DNA from: Myxococcus sp. CA023
Lineage (GTDB): Bacteria > Myxococcota > Myxococcia > Myxococcales > Myxococcaceae
Length of the DNA stretch: 64,000 nucleotides
NCBI RefSeq assembly: GCF_010998615.1
Contig: NZ_JAAEAH010000033.1
Location: 25,279 to 89,278, forward strand
Direction: 5' to 3'
Part shown: positions 31,585 to 40,346 of the stretch, in pieces
Layout of the letters: each line of letters starts with the position of its first letter
How positions within the stretch are numbered: the first letter of the stretch is position 1
Notes under the pieces: generated by a model
Told to the model about the DNA's origin: nothing
Database searches by the model: none
The model's input: only the letters and a program-made list of their open reading frames with translations
Translations under genes and position numbers: made by a program

Positions 31585-32573
31585 GGACCCACACCCCCAT
31601 GCGCTCCCATCTCCTGTTCCTGCTGCTGGCGCTGAGCGCCTGTCAGCGCAACGAATCGCCGCCGCCACCCGCGAAGGCTCCGGCCGCATCCACGCCGGCA
31701 CCTCGTGCTCCCGCCGTCCCGGCCGTAACCGCGTCCGCGGACGCGGCGAAGCTGGAGCGGGGCCGGTACCTCGTGGAGAACGTGCTCGCCTGTGGCTCCT
31801 GCCACACGCCGCGCGACTGGTCTCGGTATGGAGGCCCCGCCTCCGGGCCCGCGCTCTCCGGCGCCTGCTGGGACGACGCGGCCTGGGAGCTGCCCGGTCG
31901 CGTCTGCGCGCCCAACATCACCTCCGATCCCGAGCACGGCATCGGCCGCTGGACGGATGAGGAGCTGATGCGCGCGCTGCGCGAGGGCACCGGGCGCGAT
32001 GGGAAGACGCTCTTCCCGCTCATGCCGTTCCTCCTCTACCGCGAGTTGTCGGACGCGGACGCCCATGCCGTGATTGCCTGGCTGCGTCAGGCCCCGGCCA
32101 CCCCGCGCGCTTCGGCCCGCTCGGTCATCCCCGACGAGGTGTACGCGCAGTACAAGGACATGGCCGCGCCCATGAAGACGGCCGTGCCGGAGCCCGCCGC
32201 GGATGACGTCTCTCGCGGTCGCTACCTGGCCACCATGGCGCAGTGCGCCGCGTGTCACGCGGGCATGGACGAGGCGGGCACGCCCTTCGTGGGAGGACGT
32301 CCGTTGCCCACGCCGCACGGCCCGGAAGTCGTATCCAATCTCACGCCGCATGCACGCGGACTGGGCGCCGTGGACGAAGCGGCCTTCGTCGCCCGCTTCA
32401 CCGCTTTCAAGGACCTGGCACCCGCGTCCGCGCGGGCGGGCCAGGTGAACAAGCTCACCATGCCCTGGGGCTTCTTCGCCGGACTGGCGGAGGCGGACCT
32501 CAAGGCCCTCTACCGTTACCTGCGCACGGTGCCCGCCGTGGCCCCCGCTGCGCCGTCCGCGTCTGGCAAATGA
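31581..32573 (+). CDS. Dihaem c-type cytochrome lipoprotein
   Basis: The protein has 330 residues. The signal peptide ends in a lipobox LSAC (Cys21 with the ATG at 31581; an ATG at 31599 gives a shorter leader). Two haem motifs are visible: CGSCH (71-75) and CAACH (222-226), each followed by cytochrome-like sequence with later Met residues that could be sixth ligands. The arrangement resembles the cytochrome subunits of membrane-linked dehydrogenases. It would sit in the periplasm as a lipoprotein. The ATGA overlap with the Rieske gene shows tight coupling, yet the two products lie in different compartments, so direct electron transfer is unlikely without a carrier. Confidence 0.88.
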   Translation: MRTHTPMRSHLLFLLLALSACQRNESPPPPAKAPAASTPAPRAPAVPAVTASADAAKLERGRYLVENVLACGSCHTPRDWSRYGGPASGPALSGACWDDAAWELPGRVCAPNITSDPEHGIGRWTDEELMRALREGTGRDGKTLFPLMPFLLYRELSDADAHAVIAWLRQAPATPRASARSVIPDEVYAQYKDMAAPMKTAVPEPAADDVSRGRYLATMAQCAACHAGMDEAGTPFVGGRPLPTPHGPEVVSNLTPHARGLGAVDEAAFVARFTAFKDLAPASARAGQVNKLTMPWGFFAGLAEADLKALYRYLRTVPAVAPAAPSASGK

Positions 32574-32678
32574 CCCATTCTGGCGCCACCTGGGAGCGTC
32601 CGGTAGACTCCCAGCGCGTCCCCTGAAAGCCCAACGTCCCGCGCCCTTCCCCCATGGTCGCGCGTGACGCGTGCCCCC

Positions 32679-34562
32679 ATGAAATCTCATTTCAAGCGAC
32701 TGCTCCTGTCCGTGCTGGTGTGCTCCGCCGGCTGCGACGTCTTCAACATCGGCGACGCCGAAGGGACCCGTGGCCGCGGCGCGAGGGCGTTCGACCCGTA
32801 TTCGAGCTCGGCCTCCGGCGCCATCTCCCTGTCCCTGCTGTACTTCAATGGCTGCGCCATCCTGCCCACCGGTGAGCCGGTGTCGGCCGGCTCGCTGGAC
32901 CTGCCGGACTATCCGGCCACCTGCGAGGCCATGAACAGGATGGGCCAGTCGGTGCCGCCCTCGGCGCGGTTCGAGGTGACGCCGGGCGTCAGCTACTTCG
33001 TCCGCGAGTTCACCGCGGTGGACGCCGTCTCCGACGTCCACACCGACTTCAAGAACCAGCACGCCCCGTCCTTCTGGATGCGCAAGGAGTCGCGCTTCAA
33101 GGACCTGGACTGGTCGGGCGTGACGGTGGGCCGGGACGAGTGGACGAACGACTTCGACTCCACCTTCCAGCGCGAGACGTACTACGAGAACGCCGCGTGG
33201 ATGCGCTCGCTGGACGACACCTTCCTCATCGAGGTGCTCGACGCGGACGGCGCCGTGCGCACCTCCATCAGCTACAGCCGCCGTGACTTCATGGGTGAGA
33301 GCGCCACCACGGGCCGCACGCGCGCCAGCTGGCTGGTGGCGGACCTGGCGCGGCCTCGCTTCCCGGGAGACCCGGAGGTGAGCCTGCTGCCGGACGGCAC
33401 CGAGCCCACCTACAAGACGATGGTGAAGGCGTCCTTCTCCGGCGCCACCAACCCGTTCAAGACGCTGACCATGCCGCAGCTCTCCGGCGAGGGACTCATC
33501 CGCGTCACCTGGAGCCAGCTGCCCCTCAAGCCCTTCCTCTTCCCCATCGTCTTCACCCCCGAGGCGGAGCGTCCGGCCACCTGCTACCGGCTGGATGAAA
33601 GCGGGCTGGCCACCGACGAACAGGTGCCGTGTGGCTTCGGCCTGACGCAGGCGGTGCGCGTCAACCGCCCGGCCAACGGCAGCTACTTCATGCCCGGTGA
33701 CTCGGTGGACTTCATGGTGTCGCTGCGCGACGGGGACGGCAACGGCCTGCATCCGCGCAACCGGATGCCCAGCTACAACCAGTACATGGGCGAGTCCTCC
33801 AACGGCCTCGCGTACTTCAACGAGGAGATGCTGTTGACCTACCGCGAGGCCAGCTCCTCGGAGTCCGGCTTCAAGGTGGTGGGCCCGCTGCAGGACCTGC
33901 AGGTGTCGCGAGGTTCCTACACGCTGCCGTACTTCTCCTTCCCGCTGTTCAGCGAGCCGCACTTCTACCTGCCGCCCGGCGCCAACCAGCTCGCGGGCGG
34001 CGGTGATGCCCAGCCGCCTACGCACTACTCGGTGACGCTGCCGCCGAACGCGAAGGCGGGCACCTACGCCATCCTCCTCAAGGGGCACCGCACCTTCATG
34101 GGCGAGCGCCTCAACCGGCTGGACCCCTTCTTCTTCCAGGTGGGCCAGGCCCAGCCCACCACGTACCCGGGCCGCGTGGGCAACTGCCAGGTGTGCCACA
34201 ACGGGGTGAACTCGCTCTCCAACGTGCACCACGGCATGTCCGTGGACCACGTGGAGGCGTGCAAGACGTGCCACATCGAGGAGGGCTACGGCTACCTGCC
34301 GGACGTCATCCACCGCATCCACAACAGCTCGCGCAAGTACAACCAGAACAAGGGTGACTGCACCATGTGTCACCTGACGCGGGAGAGCACGCTGTGGCCC
34401 AGCCTGATGAGCTGCAATGGCTGCCACGTGGCGTCGCACGGCACGGAGTACTTCGACCTTCGCTTCGAGCCCATGCAGAACACGCCCAACGGCTACGGCA
34501 ACTGCGCCGAATCGTGCCACGTCACCACGCCGCCGGCCGAGCACATCCTCCCGCCCCGCTGA
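32679..34562 (+). CDS. OmcA/MtrC-like multihaem c-type cytochrome lipoprotein
   Basis: From the ATG at 32679 the protein has 627 residues and a lipobox near residue 20 (CSAGC). A GTG at 32664 is possible. About 500 residues without haem motifs come first, beta-rich and probably Ig-like. The C-terminal 125 residues carry CQVCH (503), CKTCH (528), CTMCH (561), CNGCH (579) and an unusual CAESCH (609), with many extra His residues for bis-His ligation. This is similar to the C-terminal part of OmcA/MtrC-type surface cytochromes but with about five haems rather than ten. It is probably on the outer membrane. It lies 105 bases after the dihaem gene, in the same direction. Confidence 0.8.
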   Translation: MKSHFKRLLLSVLVCSAGCDVFNIGDAEGTRGRGARAFDPYSSSASGAISLSLLYFNGCAILPTGEPVSAGSLDLPDYPATCEAMNRMGQSVPPSARFEVTPGVSYFVREFTAVDAVSDVHTDFKNQHAPSFWMRKESRFKDLDWSGVTVGRDEWTNDFDSTFQRETYYENAAWMRSLDDTFLIEVLDADGAVRTSISYSRRDFMGESATTGRTRASWLVADLARPRFPGDPEVSLLPDGTEPTYKTMVKASFSGATNPFKTLTMPQLSGEGLIRVTWSQLPLKPFLFPIVFTPEAERPATCYRLDESGLATDEQVPCGFGLTQAVRVNRPANGSYFMPGDSVDFMVSLRDGDGNGLHPRNRMPSYNQYMGESSNGLAYFNEEMLLTYREASSSESGFKVVGPLQDLQVSRGSYTLPYFSFPLFSEPHFYLPPGANQLAGGGDAQPPTHYSVTLPPNAKAGTYAILLKGHRTFMGERLNRLDPFFFQVGQAQPTTYPGRVGNCQVCHNGVNSLSNVHHGMSVDHVEACKTCHIEEGYGYLPDVIHRIHNSSRKYNQNKGDCTMCHLTRESTLWPSLMSCNGCHVASHGTEYFDLRFEPMQNTPNGYGNCAESCHVTTPPAEHILPPR

Positions 34563-34579
34563 GCCCTCAGAGGAACGCC

Positions 34580-35677
34580 ATGAAGGTTCGCTCTCTCATT
34601 GCCTCGACCCTGTCCGCCGCCGTGCTGAGCGCGTGCGCTGATAGCAGCGCACCGCCTCCGCCCAAGCTGGACGCCAAGGCGCCCTATATCAACCTGCCCG
34701 ACCGGCGGGTGCCCGTCTCCGGCGTCATCTTCGATCCGGAGGCGATGTTCTATACCTTCGTCATGTGGCCGCCCGACCCGGAGGACCCTGAGGCCGGGCC
34801 GCCGCTGCCGGCGCTGCTGTATGGCATGCCCACGGTGATGCGCGCGTCCGTGTGGGGCGCGCAAGTCAGCATGGTGGGGCCCACCGGCGAGGTGGTCGAC
34901 ACCAGCGGCCCCGCGATGCCGCCCTGGGGCAACTTCCAGACGGAAGGCCTTCCCTCCGACCCGACGGTGCCGTACCTCATCCGCGCCGAGCCCGCGCCCG
35001 GGCTCTCGGTGGGGGCCGCCGACATGTTCCCGGAGGACGAGGGCCACGCGCCCATCCCCGCGGTGCCGTACTACGCCACCACCAGCCTGCGGCCCATCGC
35101 GGCCACCGGGACGCAGTGCCTCATCCAGTCGCCGGCCATCGTGGGCGAGGCGGGCGCGCTCGGCGCGCTGGCGCAGGTGATTTCCGAGGAGACGGGGACG
35201 TCTGTCTCTCCGGCCAGCCTGGCGGATGCCTCGTCGGGCCGCTCGGTGGCGCTGCTGTGGGTCTACTCGCCCAGCCCGGTGCTGGACGCGTTCCTGTTCC
35301 CCAGCGGTGACATCGCGGCGGAGACGACGGCGGGCACGCTGTACGCCATTGACTGGGCGCCGCCGGGCTCGTTCCCGGGCCAGACGGAGATGGGCTACTT
35401 CGCCATCCCCAACGGCATGAGCAGCCTGGGCTACTACGCCCTGGTGGTGCAGCCGGGCGCCCCGAGCGCGCTGACGGTGAGCTTCGTGGACACCCTGGAG
35501 GACGAGGAGGAGGGCCGACCCTGGGAGGTGCCTCCCTTCTTCGTCGAGGGCCTGCCGCCGGGCGTGTCCTTCACGCGCCTGTTCGCCATGGAGGCCACGC
35601 CGCCCATGGAGGAGAACCCCTACGAGGAGCCCGCGCCGCCGCCGGACTTCGGCTTCCTCTGCTACCCGGAGGGGTGA
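34580..35677 (+). CDS. Lipoprotein of unknown function in the cytochrome operon
   Basis: The protein has 365 residues. The start at 34580 follows AGAGGA and gives a signal peptide ending in lipobox LSAC. The mature part is acidic, Pro/Gly-rich and predicted mainly beta, with several short acidic Pro-Glu-Asp clusters (about 55-62, 285-300, 340-355). I recognise no domain or catalytic motif. It begins 17 bases after the multihaem gene, so it is very likely co-expressed and may form a surface complex with that cytochrome. It converges on the TldD gene with 22 bases between. Confidence 0.75.
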   Translation: MKVRSLIASTLSAAVLSACADSSAPPPPKLDAKAPYINLPDRRVPVSGVIFDPEAMFYTFVMWPPDPEDPEAGPPLPALLYGMPTVMRASVWGAQVSMVGPTGEVVDTSGPAMPPWGNFQTEGLPSDPTVPYLIRAEPAPGLSVGAADMFPEDEGHAPIPAVPYYATTSLRPIAATGTQCLIQSPAIVGEAGALGALAQVISEETGTSVSPASLADASSGRSVALLWVYSPSPVLDAFLFPSGDIAAETTAGTLYAIDWAPPGSFPGQTEMGYFAIPNGMSSLGYYALVVQPGAPSALTVSFVDTLEDEEEGRPWEVPPFFVEGLPPGVSFTRLFAMEATPPMEENPYEEPAPPPDFGFLCYPEG

Positions 35678-35699
35678 CGCACCCAGGCGCCCACGGCGC

Positions 35700-37034
35700 T
35701 CACCGCGAGGGCTCCACCGCGAGCCCGCGGAAGCGCACCGTGGGCTGCCCGAAGGACACCGGAAGCGGGCCGTGGTCCAGCTTCCGGCAGCCGCGCGTGG
35801 CGAAGAGGTTCTTCGTGTCCGCGCCCACCGCGTCGATGGCGGCCAGCGCCTCCAGCCCGTTGCCCCGGAGGATGCCGGGGCCCATGCGGCGCCCAGGCCG
35901 TCCGTTTCGAATCTCCCGCGCCTCCACGATGTAGAAGCTGAAGTCGCCCGACAGCAGGTCCATCTGCCGGGGCGTGAGGTGCTGCACCAGCAGCCCGTGC
36001 GGAATGTCCGCCATCAGCGCCTCCAGGTGGCCCTGGTGCGCGTCAACGCGCGTGTGGGCCATGCGAGGCAGGGGCGGGTGCCGGTAGCTGACGCGCCGCC
36101 CGTGTCCGTTGGGCACGCGGCCCAGCGCGGCGGCGCTGCGGGCATCCAGAAGGGGCGCGTCCACTCGGCCCTCGCGGATGAGTGTCACCGGGAGCGCGGC
36201 GTGGCCTTCATCGTCCCAGGCGAAGCCGAGCGCGCCGTGGCCGTCCGTCGGGTCGTCCGAGACGCTGAGGTGCGCACCGGCTACCTGCTGCCCCAGCCGC
36301 CGCGCCAGGTATGAGCCGCCGCGCGCGACGACGTCTCCCTCCAGGGGATGTCCGCACACCTCGTGGAAGAAGCAGCCGGAGGCGGCGCCCGGTGGAAAGA
36401 CGATGGGCAGCACGTCGCGGGGGCAGGGCACCATGGGTGTCGTATCCCGCAGCTCCCGCGCCATGCTCTCCACGAGCGCTTCCAACGAGGGCAGCGCGGT
36501 GCGTGCCCCGGTGACATCCGGCCAGGCGGCGCAGCGCCACAGCTCAGCCATGCCCGCGCCGGTGTCGTGGAAGGCCTTCACTTCGAGCAGGGCATGGCGC
36601 TGGCGGTCTTCTCTCAGGTGCGCGTCGCTGGCGGACAGCGTGTGCCGCTCCACTTCGCGCAGCAGCACGTCCAGGTGCTGGGCGCCCGCGGCCCGCGCTG
36701 TCGCCTCCAGTTGGCGGACGAGCGACAACAGGGCCTCCGTGTCGCTCGCGAGCCGGGGCTCGGCGTCGAGCAGAGGGCGGGCCTGGTTTGCCAGCGCCTC
36801 CGGCATGAGGCCTTTCTTCCATCGGGCGCCGGCCACCTGGGCCCATTGCCAGGTCATGCTGTCCGGGGTGGTCTGTCCCATGGACCAGCCCTGGTCGAGC
36901 ACGGGGGGGAAGACGCGGAGCCCGGAACGCTGGTGGAGGACTTCGGTGACTTCGCGCCGCTCCACGAACCAATCCAAGCGTGTGTCCTCCGGCCGGGCAC
37001 CACGCGGGCTGGCCGTGGCTTCGGTGACGCCCAC
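35700..37034 (-). CDS. tldD: TldD-family metalloprotease subunit
   Basis: The protein has 444 residues. The zinc-site motif is HEVCGH, starting at His224, in the TldD context FFHEVCGHPLEGD. The C-terminal half has the family's Gly/Asp-rich beta core and a Cys/His-bearing end (TRGCRKLDHG). TldD acts with a TldE/PmbA partner; the E. coli pair trims unfolded peptides, matures microcin B17 and degrades CcdA. The GTG start at 37034 is the only in-frame choice before the conserved region and has a poor ribosome site. The partner gene is divergent and adjacent. Sitting at the end of the peptide/Rieske/cytochrome operon, it is a candidate leader peptidase. Confidence 0.87.
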   Translation of the reverse strand: MGVTEATASPRGARPEDTRLDWFVERREVTEVLHQRSGLRVFPPVLDQGWSMGQTTPDSMTWQWAQVAGARWKKGLMPEALANQARPLLDAEPRLASDTEALLSLVRQLEATARAAGAQHLDVLLREVERHTLSASDAHLREDRQRHALLEVKAFHDTGAGMAELWRCAAWPDVTGARTALPSLEALVESMARELRDTTPMVPCPRDVLPIVFPPGAASGCFFHEVCGHPLEGDVVARGGSYLARRLGQQVAGAHLSVSDDPTDGHGALGFAWDDEGHAALPVTLIREGRVDAPLLDARSAAALGRVPNGHGRRVSYRHPPLPRMAHTRVDAHQGHLEALMADIPHGLLVQHLTPRQMDLLSGDFSFYIVEAREIRNGRPGRRMGPGILRGNGLEALAAIDAVGADTKNLFATRGCRKLDHGPLPVSFGQPTVRFRGLAVEPSR

Positions 37035-37196
37035 CGTGAAACGGCGGGCACAGGTTCAGGAGCATACGCCAGACGGTGAGGCGGACCCATGCACGCGCCT
37101 GGATTGCGTGCACGCACGGACGGACGGTTGAACCACCGGTACGGATTCACCGGTATCCTCGCGAGCAGTCCCAGCGTGTGTCGGCGGAGGCAGTGG
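37035..37196. promoter_or_regulatory. Divergent tldD/tldE intergenic region with CACCGGTA direct repeat
   Basis: The 162-base gap carries two CACCGGTA copies (37134-37141 and 37148-37155) at 14-base spacing. TTGAAC (37128-37133) overlaps the first, with GGTATC at 37152-37157 as a weak possible -10. One regulator could control both protease genes from here. The evidence is pattern only. Confidence 0.3.
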
Positions 37197-38579
37197 ATGC
37201 GGGGCGGTTCCGGTTCCGAGGAGGACAGCGGGGGGGCGGCATGCGCGGGCCTTCAGCCTCGCGAATGGCTGACGTCCGCTGGCGAAGCGCTGGAGGCCTT
37301 CACGCGGCACCACGCACCCTCGCAGGCCGAGTTGTTCCTCGCCGCGGAGCGCAGGCTGTCGTTCGAATACGACGCAGGGACGGGGCGCTCCATCGTCAAC
37401 CAGGGGGAGACCCTGGATGCCATGGCGCGCGTGAGCTGGGACGCGCGGCAGGGCATGCTGACCGCGCCGGTGGGTGAGGCAGGCGCGCTGTCGCTGCTCC
37501 TGGAGCGCACCGCGCGACAGGCCACTTCAGGACGTGCGAGTCCTCTGCCAGAGCTGCCAGCTCAGACTGATTCCCCGAATGTCTCGAGTCCTCCGCCACT
37601 CCAGCCGGAGCGCGCGGCGCGCCGGATGAAACACTTCATCGAGGCCGCCGTGCCCCCTGGCAGCGTCGTGCAGGCCGCGCTGCTCACCCAGGTGTCCACG
37701 TGGCGCGCCCTGGTGCGTGCAAGTGGCGCGCGCCGTGCTCGCACGGAATGGCGCGAGGAACTGTTCGTGCGCTGTGAGACACCGCGAGGCGCCGTGGTGG
37801 ATGCGGTGGCGTTTCCCGAAACAGCGGCGGACGACACGGTCATCATTCCGCTGCGCCATCGACTCGCGGAGGCTGTTGAAGCCCTCACGGGCCCCGCGGA
37901 GTCGCTGGACCGCGACCTCCCCCTGGTGCTGCGGCCGGCGGTGGCCGCGCCTCTCGCGGCGGGGCTCATCTGGTTGCTACGGGGCGACGTGGCCGCCGCC
38001 ACGCCCGCGCTGGCCCGGGCCGTGGGGCGCAAGTTGTTTCCCTCGGTCCTGAGCGTGGTGGACGACCCGAACCACCCCACGGGCACGCGGCGCGTATCCA
38101 TGGATGACGAAGGGCTCTCCACAGACACGCTGTCGCTGGTCGACGCGGGCGTGCTGCGAGGATTCCTCCACGCCTCCGACACCGCATCGCGGCTCGGCGC
38201 GCCGCTCAACGGGCGCGGCTTCCGCACCACCATGTCACCACCCACGCCCGAAGCCGTGAATCCCTCCCTCGTGCCCGGTGAGACCGCCGTGCTCCCCGCG
38301 CACTACACGGAACTCGTCGCACGCGTGGAGACCTTCACCACCATGCCGCGTCCCGGCACCGTCACGTTGGTGGCAGGCGGCTGGGAGGTACGCGACGGCC
38401 GTCGTGTGCGCCGCATTGCTCCGGTGGAACTGGAACTCCCCGTGCTGGAAACCTTCCGCGCGCTGCGCGGCGTGGGGACGGACCTGACCTTCTTCCCCAC
38501 CGCCGAGGGCTGTGGCACGCCGACGCTCGTCTTCCCGCCCCTGCTGTCGGGTGCGCAGGGAGGGCAGGCGGCCAGGTGA
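37197..38579 (+). CDS. TldE/PmbA-family protease partner
   Basis: I choose the ATG at 37197 because GGAGG stands 6 bases ahead, giving 460 residues. The longer reading from 37089 adds 36 residues that look non-coding. The sequence lacks HExxxH, as expected for TldE/PmbA, and has the family core: LFVRCETPRGAVV-like beta segments, DDEGLSTDT (about 308-316), a GRGFRTTMSPPTPEAVNPSL region and a C-terminal LRGVGTDLTFF/GCGTPTLVF end. It would form the heterodimer that cages the TldD active site. The gene of unknown function at 38748 follows in the same direction. Confidence 0.85.
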   Translation: MRGGSGSEEDSGGAACAGLQPREWLTSAGEALEAFTRHHAPSQAELFLAAERRLSFEYDAGTGRSIVNQGETLDAMARVSWDARQGMLTAPVGEAGALSLLLERTARQATSGRASPLPELPAQTDSPNVSSPPPLQPERAARRMKHFIEAAVPPGSVVQAALLTQVSTWRALVRASGARRARTEWREELFVRCETPRGAVVDAVAFPETAADDTVIIPLRHRLAEAVEALTGPAESLDRDLPLVLRPAVAAPLAAGLIWLLRGDVAAATPALARAVGRKLFPSVLSVVDDPNHPTGTRRVSMDDEGLSTDTLSLVDAGVLRGFLHASDTASRLGAPLNGRGFRTTMSPPTPEAVNPSLVPGETAVLPAHYTELVARVETFTTMPRPGTVTLVAGGWEVRDGRRVRRIAPVELELPVLETFRALRGVGTDLTFFPTAEGCGTPTLVFPPLLSGAQGGQAAR

Positions 38580-38747
38580 TGTCCACGTCCCTGGGGGCGG
38601 CGCAGGGCCAGCCAGGCGACGCCAGCCCGCCTGCCCTGCGAGCAGGACGCGCGCTGTCCCCGAATCCGGTGCATGCTGCGCGCACGACGCTGGGCCGCCG
38701 GTACGAGGCCCCTGGGCCCAGGGAGGCGGCGTCACGGGAGGACACGG

Positions 38748-39392
38748 ATGTCGGGTCAGTCGCTGGCGGCGAAGATGCTGGAAGGGGCGCGGGAATGGGC
38801 GAAGCGATTGCCGAATGCGCTCTCCAACGACATGGCGGTGGACGTGAGCCGCAGGCGGGTGCGCCTGTCGCATGCGCGCGTGGAGACCGTGGTGAGCCAG
38901 CTGCTGGCCCGGCTGAAGAACTTCGAGCTGCGGGAGTGGTCCGCGCGGGAGAACGTCTATGACGTCCGCTTCTCCGTGCACGGCTGGAAGCTGCGCGTGG
39001 AGACGGCGCTGGAGCGCGTGGAGCTGGCCTCCGGGCGCTACCGGCTGTGGTTGAAGACGCCGGGCGTGGTGGAGCTGGAGGAGTCCCGCACGGCTTCGTC
39101 GCTGATGATGGGCGTGCTTCGCGCGGGGGCGGGCCGGGCCGCGATGCGGGTGTTGGCGGAGCGGCTGCTTCCTCCGGGCATTCGTTGGGACGGTCAGGTG
39201 TTACAGGTGGAAGGGCCGTTGCCCGAAGAGGGCGTGCTGCCCGCCCGGCTGTTCGACTCGGCCTCCCTGGCCATGACCGCCGAGCATCAGTCCGAGGGCC
39301 TGTGGCTGGCCGCTGAGGCCTGGCCCGGGCTCATGGACCTGCTCCAGGTGGTGTTTGGCACGGAACTTCCGCGCACGCCCCCCGGCACCTAG
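38748..39392 (+). CDS. Conserved-looking protein of unknown function
   Basis: The protein has 214 residues from an ATG with GGAGG 6 bases upstream. It is soluble, rich in Arg, Leu and Val, with no signal peptide. An N-terminal helical part is followed by alternating strand-like segments (about 55-110), then a helix rich in Ala/Arg (118-135), and an acidic Pro-rich end. No catalytic motif is recognised. It lies 168 bases after the TldE gene, so co-transcription is possible but not evident. Confidence 0.7.
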   Translation: MSGQSLAAKMLEGAREWAKRLPNALSNDMAVDVSRRRVRLSHARVETVVSQLLARLKNFELREWSARENVYDVRFSVHGWKLRVETALERVELASGRYRLWLKTPGVVELEESRTASSLMMGVLRAGAGRAAMRVLAERLLPPGIRWDGQVLQVEGPLPEEGVLPARLFDSASLAMTAEHQSEGLWLAAEAWPGLMDLLQVVFGTELPRTPPGT

Positions 39393-39743
39393 CGGGCTAG
39401 GCCAGGAAGGCAGCCCCTGGCTGCTCCTCGTTCCGGGAGGGCGGGGGGCCAGTGGTGTCCAGGAATGTGCCCTCCAGGGCGCTCCCCAGGGGCCGCGGGC
39501 GCCCCCACATTGAAGGAACGTCCGGCGATGAAGGGGCGTCAGACGATTTTCGGGGCGTGGTGCCACGAGTCAAGGGGCTGGAATTCTTCGGTTCTACGCC
39601 ACGTTTCCTTCACGCGGCGAACAACCGGTGGAGATTCGGGGCCTTCCACATTCGACATTGGCCCCTCGACAGGCTAGAGGCTGCCTGTCTCGCTCTCTGG
39701 GACGGGCCGCGGTCTCGCGCCGCACGCAGAAAGAAGAAGAAAC
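39393..39743 (+). promoter_or_regulatory. 351-base non-coding stretch, probable leader of the cold-shock gene
   Basis: No convincing gene lies here. The last 150 bases probably contain the promoter and a long 5' leader of the cold-shock gene, which in this family is often a temperature-sensing RNA. A purine run (about 39728-39741, AGAAAGAAGAAGAAAC) directly precedes the ATG and serves as the ribosome site. I could not identify a convincing -10/-35 pair. Confidence 0.4.
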
Positions 39744-39950
39744 ATGGCAACTGGCACCGTGAAATGGTTCAACGACGCGAAGGGCTTTGGCTTTATCGCC
39801 CAGGACGACGGTGGGGCCGACGTGTTCTGCCACCACACCGCTATCCAGACGGATGGCTTCCGTACCCTGGCCGAAGGCCAGAAGGTGGAGTTCGAGACCC
39901 GGAAGGGCCCCAAGGGCCTCCAGGCCGAGAACGTCCGCGTAGTCGGCTGA
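39744..39950 (+). CDS. CspA-family cold-shock protein
   Basis: The protein has 68 residues, full length for the family. RNP1 is KGFGFI (14-19) and RNP2 reads VFCHH, slightly unlike the usual VFVHF/VFVHY. The N-terminal TGTVKWFND is canonical. It binds single-stranded RNA and DNA in the cytoplasm and acts as an RNA chaperone. A rho-independent terminator follows within 60 bases, so it is monocistronic. Myxobacteria carry several paralogues; which one this is cannot be told. Confidence 0.97.
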   Translation: MATGTVKWFNDAKGFGFIAQDDGGADVFCHHTAIQTDGFRTLAEGQKVEFETRKGPKGLQAENVRVVG

Positions 39951-39971
39951 GAGCTCAGGCTCAGCACCATC

Positions 39972-40009
39972 AGCCCGGTCTCCTCACTGCGAGGCCGGGC
40001 TTTTGTTTT
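39972..40009 (+). terminator. Rho-independent terminator after the cold-shock gene
   Basis: AGCCCGG (39972-39978) pairs with CCGGGCT (39995-40001), with extra inner pairing, and is followed by TTTTGTTTT. It is the clearest intrinsic terminator in the window. Confidence 0.9.
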
Positions 40010-40025
40010 CAGCGAGGGAGGCTCA

Positions 40026-40208
40026 ATGCAAGGCAGATCCACGAAGCGCCAGAAAGAGCAGGCGCGCAAGCAGCACCAGCAGGAGAAGAACGCGAAGCGC
40101 GAGGAGCGCAAGAAGGTCAAGTCCGAGCGCGGGCCGCGCCAGCCGGGTGAGGTCGACCCCGATATCGCGGACATCATCCCCGGTCCCCAGCCGCCGCTGG
40201 AGATTTGA
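40026..40208 (+). CDS. 60-residue Lys/Arg/Gln-rich small protein
   Basis: GAGGGAGG lies about 4 bases before the ATG. The first 40 residues are highly charged and helical (RQKEQARKQHQQEKNAKREE), and the end is acidic and Pro-rich (DIADIIPGPQPPLEI). Proteins like this accompany cold-shock genes in related genomes in my recollection, but no function is known to me. It lies just after the terminator, so it needs readthrough or its own promoter. Confidence 0.65.
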   Translation: MQGRSTKRQKEQARKQHQQEKNAKREERKKVKSERGPRQPGEVDPDIADIIPGPQPPLEI

Positions 40209-40346
40209 GCCCAGTTTCGTGCCGCCTGGGCTTGCCACGTGGTCTGTGGTGCCCAGGGCAACCTTCCGGGACGGCGCCCCCGCCCCCGGGAGGACGCAGT
40301 AGCCACTTCCCCTCACGTCAACGCAGCCAGCGCTCCTGGGCGGCCT

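Noticed and set aside
31380..34544. 1054-codon minus-strand frame opposite the cytochrome genes
   Set aside because: The plus strand has five haem motifs and two lipoboxes; the minus-strand frame is His/Arg/Val-rich without domains.
37089..37196. Longer start for the TldE gene
   Set aside because: The added 36 residues are unlike TldE, and the ATG at 37197 has GGAGG at good spacing.
39340..39375. Sigma-54-like TGGCAC element near the end of the gene at 38748
   Set aside because: The -12 part reads TTCCG rather than TTGC and the site lies inside the coding region; the match is too weak.
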